From an uncultured bacterium (GTDB lineage: Bacteria > Bacillota > Clostridia > Lachnospirales > Lachnospiraceae), in contig CAJMMH010000151.1 in NCBI GenBank assembly GCA_905214365.1, forward strand, positions 1 through 6,741: a DNA stretch of 6,741 bases. Reading direction: 5' to 3'. The translations under genes and the position numbers were made by a program. Shown here one piece after another: positions 1 to 5,824 of the stretch. Within the stretch, counting starts at the first letter, position 1; every line of letters starts with the position of its first letter. The notes under the pieces are model-generated. The model was not told where the DNA came from. It saw only the letters and a list, made by a program, of their open reading frames with translations, and did not search any database.

Positions 1-70
1 AAATCAGCCGCAAAGGCAGACGTATCAGAGAATCCGAAAGTCTATTCTAAAAAGGAAGGATTGAGATTGT
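1..70 (+). other. Upstream gene tail (undetermined) and ribosome binding site of the U32 gene
   Basis: All three forward frames are open at the left edge: frame 3 stops at 48-50, frame 2 at 62-64 and frame 1 at 112-114. Any of them could be the C-terminus of an upstream gene, and none gives a tail I recognise. A frame 3 end would leave a 20-nt gap that neatly holds the ribosome binding site AGGAAGGA (53-60), which sits 10 nt before the ATG at 71. In related Clostridia a ZapA-like cell division gene is often found here, but nothing readable in these bases proves it. The tight spacing suggests that the U32 gene is not first in its operon. Confidence 0.3.
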
Positions 71-2272
71 ATGGAACGAAAAGCGGAACTTCTGGCTCCA
101 GCCGGATCATATGAGACAATGACGGCCGCGTTTCATGCCGGAGCAGATGCAGTATATATCGGAGGGCAGGCGTTTGGCGCAAGGGCATATGCGGACAATC
201 CAGATGAAGAGATGTTGTGCCGCGCGATCCGTTATGCGCATATTCATGGCAAAAAGCTGTATCTGACAGTCAACACGCTGGTTAAGGAAGATGAGTTAGA
301 GAAACGTCTGATTCCGTATCTGAGGCCGTATTATGAGGAGGGTCTGGATGCGGCGATTGTGCAGGATCTCGGTGTGCTGCGTCTAATCCGCCGCGTGTTT
401 CCCGGACTTGCTGTTCATGCAAGCACGCAGATGACGATGTCAGGTGTCTGTTCGGCAAAGAAGCTGGAAAAACTGGGCGTATCACGGATTGTTACGCCGC
501 GGGAGCTATCATTAGAGGAGCTTAGAGAAATTCACCAGACCACCAGTTTGGAGATTGAGAGCTTTGTTCATGGCGCGCTGTGCTACTGCTATTCCGGACA
601 GTGTTTGTTTTCCAGTCTTGCCGGAGGAAGAAGCGGCAACCGCGGTCGCTGTGCGCAGCCGTGCCGTCTTCCGTATCGTCTGCTCCGGAACAGCGAGCTG
701 GCAGCTGCGGAATCGCAGGGATATCTGTTAAGTCCGAAGGATCTGTGTACGGTTGGCAGCCTGCCAAGGATTCTGGAAGCGGGTGTGTATTCGCTGAAGA
801 TTGAAGGTCGAATGAAACGTCCGGAGTATACGGCCGGTGTTGTCAGTGTTTACCGGCGTTATCTGGACCGCTGGCTGGAGACGGGAGAATCATACCGGGT
901 ATCTAAAGCAGATGAACGGGAGCTGTTTGATCTGTTCAATCGGAAAGGATTTACAGACGGCTATTATTTCCGTCATAACGGCGCGGCAATGATAACAAAA
1001 GAAAAGCCGTCTGTCCGTAAAGAGCCGCAGGAGTTGTACCGAAAGCTCAGGGAATCGTATATTGATTCAAATTTGAAAGAAAATATCAATGGTTTGGTAA
1101 AGATTTTTGCCGGAGAGCCTGTTATAATAGAAGCGTCGCTTCGTGGATGCTGCGCGCGTGTTTTGGGTGAACCCGCGTTGCAAGCGCAGAATCGTCCGCT
1201 TCTGGAGGCGGATATTCGCCGGTCCATGGAGAAAATCCGTGATACGGAATTTTCCTGGGATACGCTTGATATAGAGACCGACGGGCAGTCCTTCTATCCG
1301 GTCGGAAAGCTCAATGAGCTTCGCAGACAGGCGCTGGAAATGCTGGAGCAGGAGCTTGCGGGCGCGTACCGGCGCGAGTGGCAGGAGAATACAGCTGCGG
1401 ACGGAGAGAAAGCGGCAGTAAAGGCGGAAACTGGCTGCGGACAGAACAATCAGCTATTGTTTACCGCATCGGCAGAAACGGCAGATCAGCTTGACGCAAT
1501 TCTTGCCTGCAGATGGATCGGACGTGTGTATGTAGATAGTCATTTGGCGTACGGCGATGCGCTGGTTCGCGCGGCTGAACGCGTGAAGGCGGCGGGAAAA
1601 GAGTGTTTCCTTCAGCTTCCGCGTATGGTCCGTCAGGAGATGGAGCTGCAGCTGAGGAAGGATGTGCAGGTCTGGAAGCAGATCGGCTTTGACGGATATC
1701 TGACTGCGTCAGCGGAAGGACTGCTGTTTCTGAAGCAGGAGCTGGGCAATGTCAGGATTATCGGGGATCACAGCCTTTACGCCTGGAACCGCGCGGCAGT
1801 TTCTGAGTGGAAGGACTGGGGACTGACCGGACTGACTGCACCTGCAGAGCTGAACGCGCAGGAGCTGAAGCGGCTTGGGCTTGGCGGAATGGAGTTGATT
1901 GTTTACGGATATCAGCCTATGATGATTTCTGCACAATGTCTTCAGAATACGGCGCTCGGCTGTGTGAAAAAACAGAATGACCGTCCCGGCACGCTGGAGC
2001 TGGTTGACCGTCTTGGCAATCATTTTCCGTTCAGCCGTTATTGCAGGGAATGCTGCAGCGTGATTTGGAACGCGGCACCGCTTTCCTTAGCGGATGTCTG
2101 GGAGCGGGTGCAGAAGCTGGAACCGGAATCTGTCCGTCTGGCATTTTCAATCGAAAGCGCAAATGAGACAAAGCATGTGCTTGATTTATTTGCCAGGGTA
2201 CAGGCGGGAGAAAGACAGACGGGGAATTTGCCTGTTTATACAAGAGGACACTGGAAGCGCGGCGTCGAATAA
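71..2272 (+). CDS. U32 family peptidase-like protein with DUF3656-type region (RlhA/TrhP-type RNA hydroxylation family)
   Basis: A 733-residue protein. The N-terminal half is a U32 domain: residues 6-45 carry the family opening (ELLAPAGS, then GADAVYIGGQAFGARA), and residues 164-181 fit the U32 signature E-x-F-x2-G-[SA]-L-C-x4-G-x-C-x-x-S. Four cysteines (171, 178, 194, 198) have the spacing known to bind an iron-sulfur cluster in this family. Residues about 350-435 fit the DUF3656 linker region. Residues 460-733 form a second, less conserved barrel-like half, ending in the characteristic TRGHWKRGVE. Family members were named collagenases, but E. coli RlhA and TrhP are needed for prephenate-dependent hydroxylation of 23S rRNA and tRNA wobble uridine, so RNA modification in the cytoplasm is the more likely role; the exact substrate cannot be read here. 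The ATG at 71 is preceded by AGGAAGGA and matches the usual family start. The gene lies 60 nt upstream of the SEDS gene in the same direction. Confidence 0.93.
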   Translation: MERKAELLAPAGSYETMTAAFHAGADAVYIGGQAFGARAYADNPDEEMLCRAIRYAHIHGKKLYLTVNTLVKEDELEKRLIPYLRPYYEEGLDAAIVQDLGVLRLIRRVFPGLAVHASTQMTMSGVCSAKKLEKLGVSRIVTPRELSLEELREIHQTTSLEIESFVHGALCYCYSGQCLFSSLAGGRSGNRGRCAQPCRLPYRLLRNSELAAAESQGYLLSPKDLCTVGSLPRILEAGVYSLKIEGRMKRPEYTAGVVSVYRRYLDRWLETGESYRVSKADERELFDLFNRKGFTDGYYFRHNGAAMITKEKPSVRKEPQELYRKLRESYIDSNLKENINGLVKIFAGEPVIIEASLRGCCARVLGEPALQAQNRPLLEADIRRSMEKIRDTEFSWDTLDIETDGQSFYPVGKLNELRRQALEMLEQELAGAYRREWQENTAADGEKAAVKAETGCGQNNQLLFTASAETADQLDAILACRWIGRVYVDSHLAYGDALVRAAERVKAAGKECFLQLPRMVRQEMELQLRKDVQVWKQIGFDGYLTASAEGLLFLKQELGNVRIIGDHSLYAWNRAAVSEWKDWGLTGLTAPAELNAQELKRLGLGGMELIVYGYQPMMISAQCLQNTALGCVKKQNDRPGTLELVDRLGNHFPFSRYCRECCSVIWNAAPLSLADVWERVQKLEPESVRLAFSIESANETKHVLDLFARVQAGERQTGNLPVYTRGHWKRGVE

Positions 2273-2291
2273 CGGATCTGCTGCAGGACTG

Positions 2292-2309
2292 AAGGCGGAT
2301 GTCCGCTTT
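2292..2309 (+). other. Small intercistronic hairpin between U32 and SEDS genes
   Basis: AAGGCGG (2292-2298) pairs with CCGCTTT (2303-2309) around the loop ATGT, giving seven base pairs with one G-U. Only three T residues follow the GC core, so this is at best a weak or partial terminator; it could also be an mRNA processing or stability element. It lies 11 nt before the SEDS Shine-Dalgarno. Confidence 0.35.
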
Positions 2310-2319
2310 ACAAAACGAT

Positions 2320-2326
2320 GGAGGTG
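2320..2326 (+). promoter_or_regulatory. Ribosome binding site that selects the TTG start of the SEDS gene
   Basis: GGAGGTG is a near-perfect complement of the 16S rRNA 3' end and lies 6 nt before the in-frame TTG at 2333. It overlaps the upstream ATG (2318-2320), which itself has no purine-rich site before it. The ATG is therefore unlikely to be the true start. Confidence 0.75.
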
Positions 2327-2332
2327 AAGCAT

Positions 2333-3694
2333 TTGACTGCTGCATTTACAATACTGAGCAAGTATGTGCTGGCGGCACTGATGATTCTGTATACAGTCGG
2401 CGCATTCAATGCGCTGCGGTACCGGAACGTTGAGGATATGTACGGCACATACTGCCTGCTCAATGTGATTACATTTTTCTTCCATGCGGTTGGATTTGCA
2501 GTCATTGTTCTGAATGAGAGAGACTGGAAATACATCGCGTTTTATGGGCTGCAGGTAATTTTTCTTATGACGTACCTGTTGGTGTATCGTCGGCTGTACC
2601 GAAAAGCCAATCTGGCGCTGCTCAACCATACGGCGATGTTTCTTGTCATCGGATTTATCATCCTTACTCGTCTTTCCGTGAAAACGGCAGTGCGACAGCT
2701 GATTATGGTTGCGGCTGCTGCGATTATTACGCTGATTGTGCCGAGGATGTTTGCGAAGATCCGGGCTGCAAGGCGGTGGGGAGCGATTACGGGCGTGATC
2801 GGGCTTCTGCTTCTGGTTGCCGTTCTTGCTTATGGAAGGATTACCGGAGGCGCAAAGCTTTCGATCAGGGTCGGCGGGATTGCCGTCCAGCCGTCAGAGT
2901 TCGTGAAAATCAGCTTCGTACTGTTGATGGCAGTCCTGTTCCGGGAACGGAGCGACTGGAAGCGCTGCATATTTGCGGGGGTGATTACGCTGGCTCATGT
3001 CGGTGTTCTGGTATTATCAACAGACCTTGGAGCCGCAGTCATTTACGCGATGGCGTTTCTGATGATTCTGTTTGTTGTTACAAAGAGGGCATGGACGCTT
3101 GCTGCCGGGTTCGGCGGAGGGCTTGCGGCGGCGTTTGCGGCCTATAAACTATTTTCACATGTGCAGACAAGAGTGGCGGCGTGGCTGAATCCATGGGCTG
3201 ATTTTACCGGCGGAGGCAATCAGATCGGTAATTCTTTGTTTGGCCTTGCAACCGGCGGATGGTTTGGTCAGGGGCTGTACCGGGGAATGCCGACTAGGAT
3301 TCCGGTTGTGGAGTCTGACTTTGTGTTTGCAGCAATCTGCGAGGAGATGGGCGGTATTATTGGTATTTGCCTGATCTTAATGTGCCTGGCATGCCTGCTG
3401 ATGTTCATTCACGTGGCAGCAGATCTGTATCTTCCTTTTTATAAGGTGACAGGAATCGGACTTGCAACAATATACGGGACACAGGTTCTGCTCAACATCG
3501 GCGGTGTTATCAAGTTTATTCCGTCTACGGGACTGACACTTCCGCTTGTCAGCTATGGAGGAAGTTCCGTGTTCAGTACATTTATTATGTTTGGCATCAT
3601 GCAGGAATTATATATCAAACAGCAGAATGAGGTGGAACGGGTTGAGAAAACAAGATCGCAGTACGCAGTCCCAGAACAATATCAGGAAGAGTAA
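2333..3694 (+). CDS. SEDS family peptidoglycan glycosyltransferase (FtsW/RodA/SpoVE type)
   Basis: A 453-residue polytopic membrane protein when read from the TTG at 2333, chosen because GGAGGTG lies 6 nt before it; the ATG at 2318 would add five residues. SEDS proteins polymerise lipid II into glycan strands with a partner class B PBP. Diagnostic parts (TTG numbering): VGGIAVQPSEFVK at 180-192, the DLGAA segment at 231-235, WLNPWAD at 284-290, the acidic loop ESDFVFAAICEE at 327-338 with Asp329 matching the essential SEDS aspartate, and the hallmark PSTGLTLPLVSYGGSS at 397-412. About 13 hydrophobic segments are visible. The first three (about 8-27, 40-60, 66-86) precede the canonical ten-helix core, making it longer than a typical FtsW of about 370-400 residues. 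The charged tail after 428 is cytoplasmic. Division, elongation or sporulation role cannot be told from sequence. The PBP gene overlaps its 3' end. Confidence 0.93.
   Translation: MTAAFTILSKYVLAALMILYTVGAFNALRYRNVEDMYGTYCLLNVITFFFHAVGFAVIVLNERDWKYIAFYGLQVIFLMTYLLVYRRLYRKANLALLNHTAMFLVIGFIILTRLSVKTAVRQLIMVAAAAIITLIVPRMFAKIRAARRWGAITGVIGLLLLVAVLAYGRITGGAKLSIRVGGIAVQPSEFVKISFVLLMAVLFRERSDWKRCIFAGVITLAHVGVLVLSTDLGAAVIYAMAFLMILFVVTKRAWTLAAGFGGGLAAAFAAYKLFSHVQTRVAAWLNPWADFTGGGNQIGNSLFGLATGGWFGQGLYRGMPTRIPVVESDFVFAAICEEMGGIIGICLILMCLACLLMFIHVAADLYLPFYKVTGIGLATIYGTQVLLNIGGVIKFIPSTGLTLPLVSYGGSSVFSTFIMFGIMQELYIKQQNEVERVEKTRSQYAVPEQYQEE
3629..3634 (+). promoter_or_regulatory. Ribosome binding site inside the SEDS gene for the PBP
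   Basis: GAGGTG lies 7 nt before the TTG at 3642 and within the last codons of the SEDS gene. The alternative in-frame ATG (3627-3629) is preceded by an A-rich stretch with no ribosome binding site, so the TTG is the better start. The position implies that ribosomes translating the SEDS message pass directly over this site. Confidence 0.6.
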
Positions 3695-5156
3695 GCGGCA
3701 GATTCGCAGAGAGGCAAAACAGTATGAAAAGAAGCAGCGCTGGAAGCGGGGCCGGGAAATCTATATTGCCGGTTATCTGATGGTGGCTCTGTTTCTTGGT
3801 ATGCTTGCGTATTTCTTTTATTTTGAAGGCTATGGGAAAAACGCGATCCTGGTGAATTCCAAGAATAACCGGACGCAGAATATGGTGCAGAGCATGCGCA
3901 AGGGTTCGATTGTTACAAGCGACGGTGTTGAAGTCGCATTGACGCAGATTCTCGAAGACGGGACGCAGTACCGCGAGTATCCGTTCCGCAATATATACGC
4001 GCATACAGTCGGCTATGTGCCAAAGGGAGGAGCCGGACTGGAAAGCACGCAGAAGATCCGTCTTCTGATGTCGCACGATGTGTTTCTGGAACAGCTGCGG
4101 CAGGAGATTATGAACCAGCGGGTTCAGGGAGATACGCTTCATGTTACGCTGAACCATCAGCTGCAGGCATTCTGCTATCAGCAGCTGGCCGGAAAGGCGG
4201 GAGCGATTGTTGTCATGGAGCCGAAGACTGGAAAGGTGCTGGCGATGACCTCCACGCCAGATTTTGATCCGCAGACAGTCAGCGAGCAGTGGGATACTCT
4301 GCTTACATCTACCGATGCGATCTTTATGAACCGCGCGTCGCAGGGCCGTTACGCGCCGGGATCAACGTTCAAGCTGATTACGCTGTTGGAGTACATCCGG
4401 GAAAATCCCGATACCTGGCAGGACTTTTCCTATAGCTGCACAGGTACTTATGTGGATGGCGATTATGTGATCAACTGCCACGAAGGGCACGCGCACGGCG
4501 ATGTGGATATTTATGGAGCACTGGCGCAGTCCTGCAACGGCGCGTTTGTTACAATGGGACGTTCGCTGGATCCGGTTAAGTGGAAAAAGCTGTGCGTAGA
4601 TTTTGGCTATAACGACAGCAAGACTGAAGGTTATGATTTCCAGTATAATAAAAGCTCATTCTCTATCACAGAGGATTCCAGCCTCTGGGATCGTATGCAG
4701 GCGTCCATCGGACAGGGAACAACAACGGCAACGCCGCTGCTGAATACGATGATTACGTCGGCAATCGCAAATGGCGGCGTGATGATGAAGCCATATCTGA
4801 TCGACAGTTATACCAGCGCGGATCAGACTTGGCAGTCTGTTACGGAGCCAGAGGTGCTCCGCCAATCGATTTCAGCCGATGAAGCTTCTCTTCTGACCGA
4901 ATTTATGACGAAGGTTATTTCGGAAGGAAGCGGTTATCTGGCGGGAAGCGCGTATTGTCAGGTTGCGGGAAAAACCGGTTCCGCGCAGTATTCGAGTCAG
5001 GCGGGATTATATCATGCCTGGTTCACCGGGTTTGCTCCGGCGGAGGATCCGCAGATCGCGGTCACAGTTCTGATTGAGCAGGGCGGATCCGGCGGAGAGG
5101 TTGCCGCGCCGATTGCGGGAGCAATTTTTAACTACTATTTTTCTCTTCAGCAGTAA
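3642..5156 (+). CDS. Class B penicillin-binding protein (peptidoglycan D,D-transpeptidase, PBP2/PbpA type)
   Basis: A 504-residue protein from the TTG at 3642 (the ATG at 3627 would add five residues). A short, strongly basic cytoplasmic region (1-39) is followed by one membrane anchor at about 40-62, a short pedestal domain (63-165) and the transpeptidase domain (about 185-500). All active-site motifs are present: S-T-F-K with nucleophile Ser241 and Lys244, S-C-N at 297-299, and K-T-G-S at 444-447. GQGTTTATPL at 358-367 is the conserved helix after the active site. It crosslinks stem peptides outside the membrane and is the target of beta-lactams. No PASTA repeats and no glycosyltransferase domain are present, so it depends on a partner for glycan synthesis, clearly the SEDS protein whose gene it overlaps by 53 nt. 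The pedestal is compact and has a variant opening (RKGSIVTSDG) where many class B PBPs have RGxIxDRNG. No terminator stem follows the stop. Confidence 0.93.
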   Translation: MRKQDRSTQSQNNIRKSKRQIRREAKQYEKKQRWKRGREIYIAGYLMVALFLGMLAYFFYFEGYGKNAILVNSKNNRTQNMVQSMRKGSIVTSDGVEVALTQILEDGTQYREYPFRNIYAHTVGYVPKGGAGLESTQKIRLLMSHDVFLEQLRQEIMNQRVQGDTLHVTLNHQLQAFCYQQLAGKAGAIVVMEPKTGKVLAMTSTPDFDPQTVSEQWDTLLTSTDAIFMNRASQGRYAPGSTFKLITLLEYIRENPDTWQDFSYSCTGTYVDGDYVINCHEGHAHGDVDIYGALAQSCNGAFVTMGRSLDPVKWKKLCVDFGYNDSKTEGYDFQYNKSSFSITEDSSLWDRMQASIGQGTTTATPLLNTMITSAIANGGVMMKPYLIDSYTSADQTWQSVTEPEVLRQSISADEASLLTEFMTKVISEGSGYLAGSAYCQVAGKTGSAQYSSQAGLYHAWFTGFAPAEDPQIAVTVLIEQGGSGGEVAAPIAGAIFNYYFSLQQ

Positions 5157-5163
5157 GTTTTTA

Positions 5164-5192
5164 TTGCAATGCCCGATGATTTAGGGTATACT
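5164..5192 (+). promoter_or_regulatory. Predicted sigma-A promoter of the NUDIX gene
   Basis: TTGCAA (5164-5169, four of six matches to TTGACA) and TATACT (5187-5192, five of six matches to TATAAT) are separated by exactly 17 nt. Transcription would start near 5199, about 30 nt before the ATG at 5229. There is no hairpin before the run of five T residues at 5158-5162, so read-through from the PBP gene is also possible. Confidence 0.6.
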
Positions 5193-5201
5193 AATTCCAG
5201 T

Positions 5202-5211
5202 TGTGTACACA
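5202..5211. promoter_or_regulatory. Palindrome TGTGTACACA at the predicted transcription start (possible operator)
   Basis: A perfect 10-bp inverted repeat lies about 10 bp after the -10 box and just before the ribosome binding site AAAGGAGG (5214-5221). A dimeric regulator bound here would block initiation. No specific regulator can be named, and a 10-bp palindrome may be chance. Confidence 0.3.
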
Positions 5212-5228
5212 CCAAAGGAGGCATTGCA

Positions 5229-5708
5229 ATGATAGAAGCAACCAGCTGCGGAGGTGTGGTGATATTTCGAGGCAAAATTCTGGTCCTTTATAAAAATTTC
5301 AAGAACAAGTATGAGGGCTGGGTTTTGCCGAAGGGAACCGTAGAACCCGGCGAGAGCCATGAACAAACAGCACTCCGGGAAGTCCGGGAGGAAACGGGTG
5401 TCGAGGCGTCAATTGTAAAGTATATTGGTGTCAGTGAATATACGTTCCATATTCCGCAGGATATGGTGGATAAGGAAGTGCACTGGTACCTGATGATGTC
5501 AGACAGTTACTACAGCAAACCGCAAAGAGAAGAGTATTTTGTCGATTCCGGTTACTATAAGTATCATGAAGCGTACCATCTTCTGAAGTTCTCCAACGAG
5601 AAGCAGATCCTGGAAAAAGCTTACAATGAGTATCTGAATCTGAAAAAAGCCGGTCTCTGGGGAGAGCATGAGGGACAGGAGTTCGGAAAGCGTCTGGAGC
5701 ATATCTGA
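5229..5708 (+). CDS. NUDIX hydrolase (Ap4A-hydrolase-like)
   Basis: A 159-residue cytoplasmic protein. The full NUDIX box is at residues 36-58 and fits G-x5-E-x7-R-E-V-x-E-E-x-G-V without exception (Gly36, Glu42, Arg50, Glu51, Glu54, Glu55, Gly57); the glutamates bind the catalytic Mg ions that help cleave a nucleoside diphosphate linked to another group. WVLPKG (31-36) before the box and the C-terminal helix SNEKQILEKAYNEYL (122-136) resemble the diadenosine tetraphosphate hydrolase branch, so Ap4A or a related nucleotide is a reasonable guess, but substrates in this family cannot be assigned from sequence. The start at 5229 has AAAGGAGG at 5214-5221, 7 nt upstream; an in-frame ATG at 5169 is rejected because it overlaps the -35 box and has no ribosome binding site. 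The gene has its own predicted promoter and is closed by two hairpins, so it is probably a single-gene unit. Confidence 0.93.
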   Translation: MIEATSCGGVVIFRGKILVLYKNFKNKYEGWVLPKGTVEPGESHEQTALREVREETGVEASIVKYIGVSEYTFHIPQDMVDKEVHWYLMMSDSYYSKPQREEYFVDSGYYKYHEAYHLLKFSNEKQILEKAYNEYLNLKKAGLWGEHEGQEFGKRLEHI

Positions 5709-5723
5709 TTAATTTCGGGCGGG

Positions 5724-5744
5724 GAATCCTTTCTGGCAGGATTC
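5724..5744 (+). other. First hairpin after the NUDIX gene
   Basis: GAATCCT (5724-5730) and AGGATTC (5738-5744) form a perfect 7-bp stem with the loop TTCTGGC. It is followed by TGTTTC rather than a clean T run. It may be a weak first terminator or a transcript-end stabiliser ahead of the strong terminator just downstream. Confidence 0.5.
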
Positions 5745-5750
5745 TGTTTC

Positions 5751-5790
5751 AAAAAGGAAGCGGATATTCCGGATGGAATATCCGCTTTTT
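5751..5790 (+). terminator. Strong intrinsic terminator of the NUDIX gene
   Basis: GCGGATATTCC (5760-5770) pairs perfectly with GGAATATCCGC (5775-5785) around a GGAT loop. The stem extends through A5759-T5786 and A5758-T5787, and is preceded by AAAAAGGAA and followed by TTTTT (5786-5790). This is a standard Rho-independent terminator. It ends only 34 nt before the hisA start codon. Confidence 0.9.
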
Positions 5791-5821
5791 ACTTTCCACC
5801 TTCCAAGGAAAGTGGGAGGTG
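5791..5821 (+). promoter_or_regulatory. hisA: hisA leader with ribosome binding site in alternative hairpins
   Basis: The Shine-Dalgarno GGGAGG (5814-5819) lies 5 nt before the ATG at 5825. Two mutually exclusive stems can be drawn. In one, CACCTTCC (5797-5804) pairs with GGGAGGTG (5814-5821), eight pairs including one G-U, which hides the ribosome binding site. In the other, ACTTTCC (5791-5797) pairs with GGAAAGT (5807-5813), seven perfect pairs, which leaves it free. Whether this is a real switch is unproven. Confidence 0.4.
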
Positions 5822-5824
5822 CCT

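Noticed and set aside
71..2272. Naming the first gene a collagenase or secreted protease
   Set aside because: There is no signal peptide and no protease catalytic motif; the four-cysteine pattern fits the RNA-hydroxylation members of U32 better.
2186..2629. Open reading frame of 147 codons on the minus strand across the U32/SEDS junction
   Set aside because: It is antisense to two clear genes, has no recognisable domain, and has a His/Gln/Cys-rich composition typical of reverse-strand shadows.
3546..3626. In-frame upstream extension of the PBP starting with the ATG at 3546
   Set aside because: It lies deep inside the conserved PSTGLTLPLVSYGGSS-coding part of the SEDS gene, has no ribosome binding site, and would add a non-homologous segment before the basic N-terminus.
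3615..4157. Open reading frame of 180 codons on the minus strand opposite the PBP start
   Set aside because: It is entirely antisense to the SEDS 3' end and the PBP 5' part, and no motif or ribosome binding site supports it.
5157..5163. Run of T residues after the PBP stop as a terminator
   Set aside because: No stem can be drawn in the bases just before it, so it lacks the hairpin needed for intrinsic termination.
5169..5228. Longer NUDIX protein from the ATG at 5169
   Set aside because: That ATG overlaps the predicted -35 box, has no Shine-Dalgarno, and the added residues do not resemble NUDIX proteins; 5229 has AAAGGAGG at good spacing.
5819..5824. GTG at 5819 as the hisA start
   Set aside because: The GTG overlaps the Shine-Dalgarno GGGAGG itself, so it cannot be the codon that this site serves.
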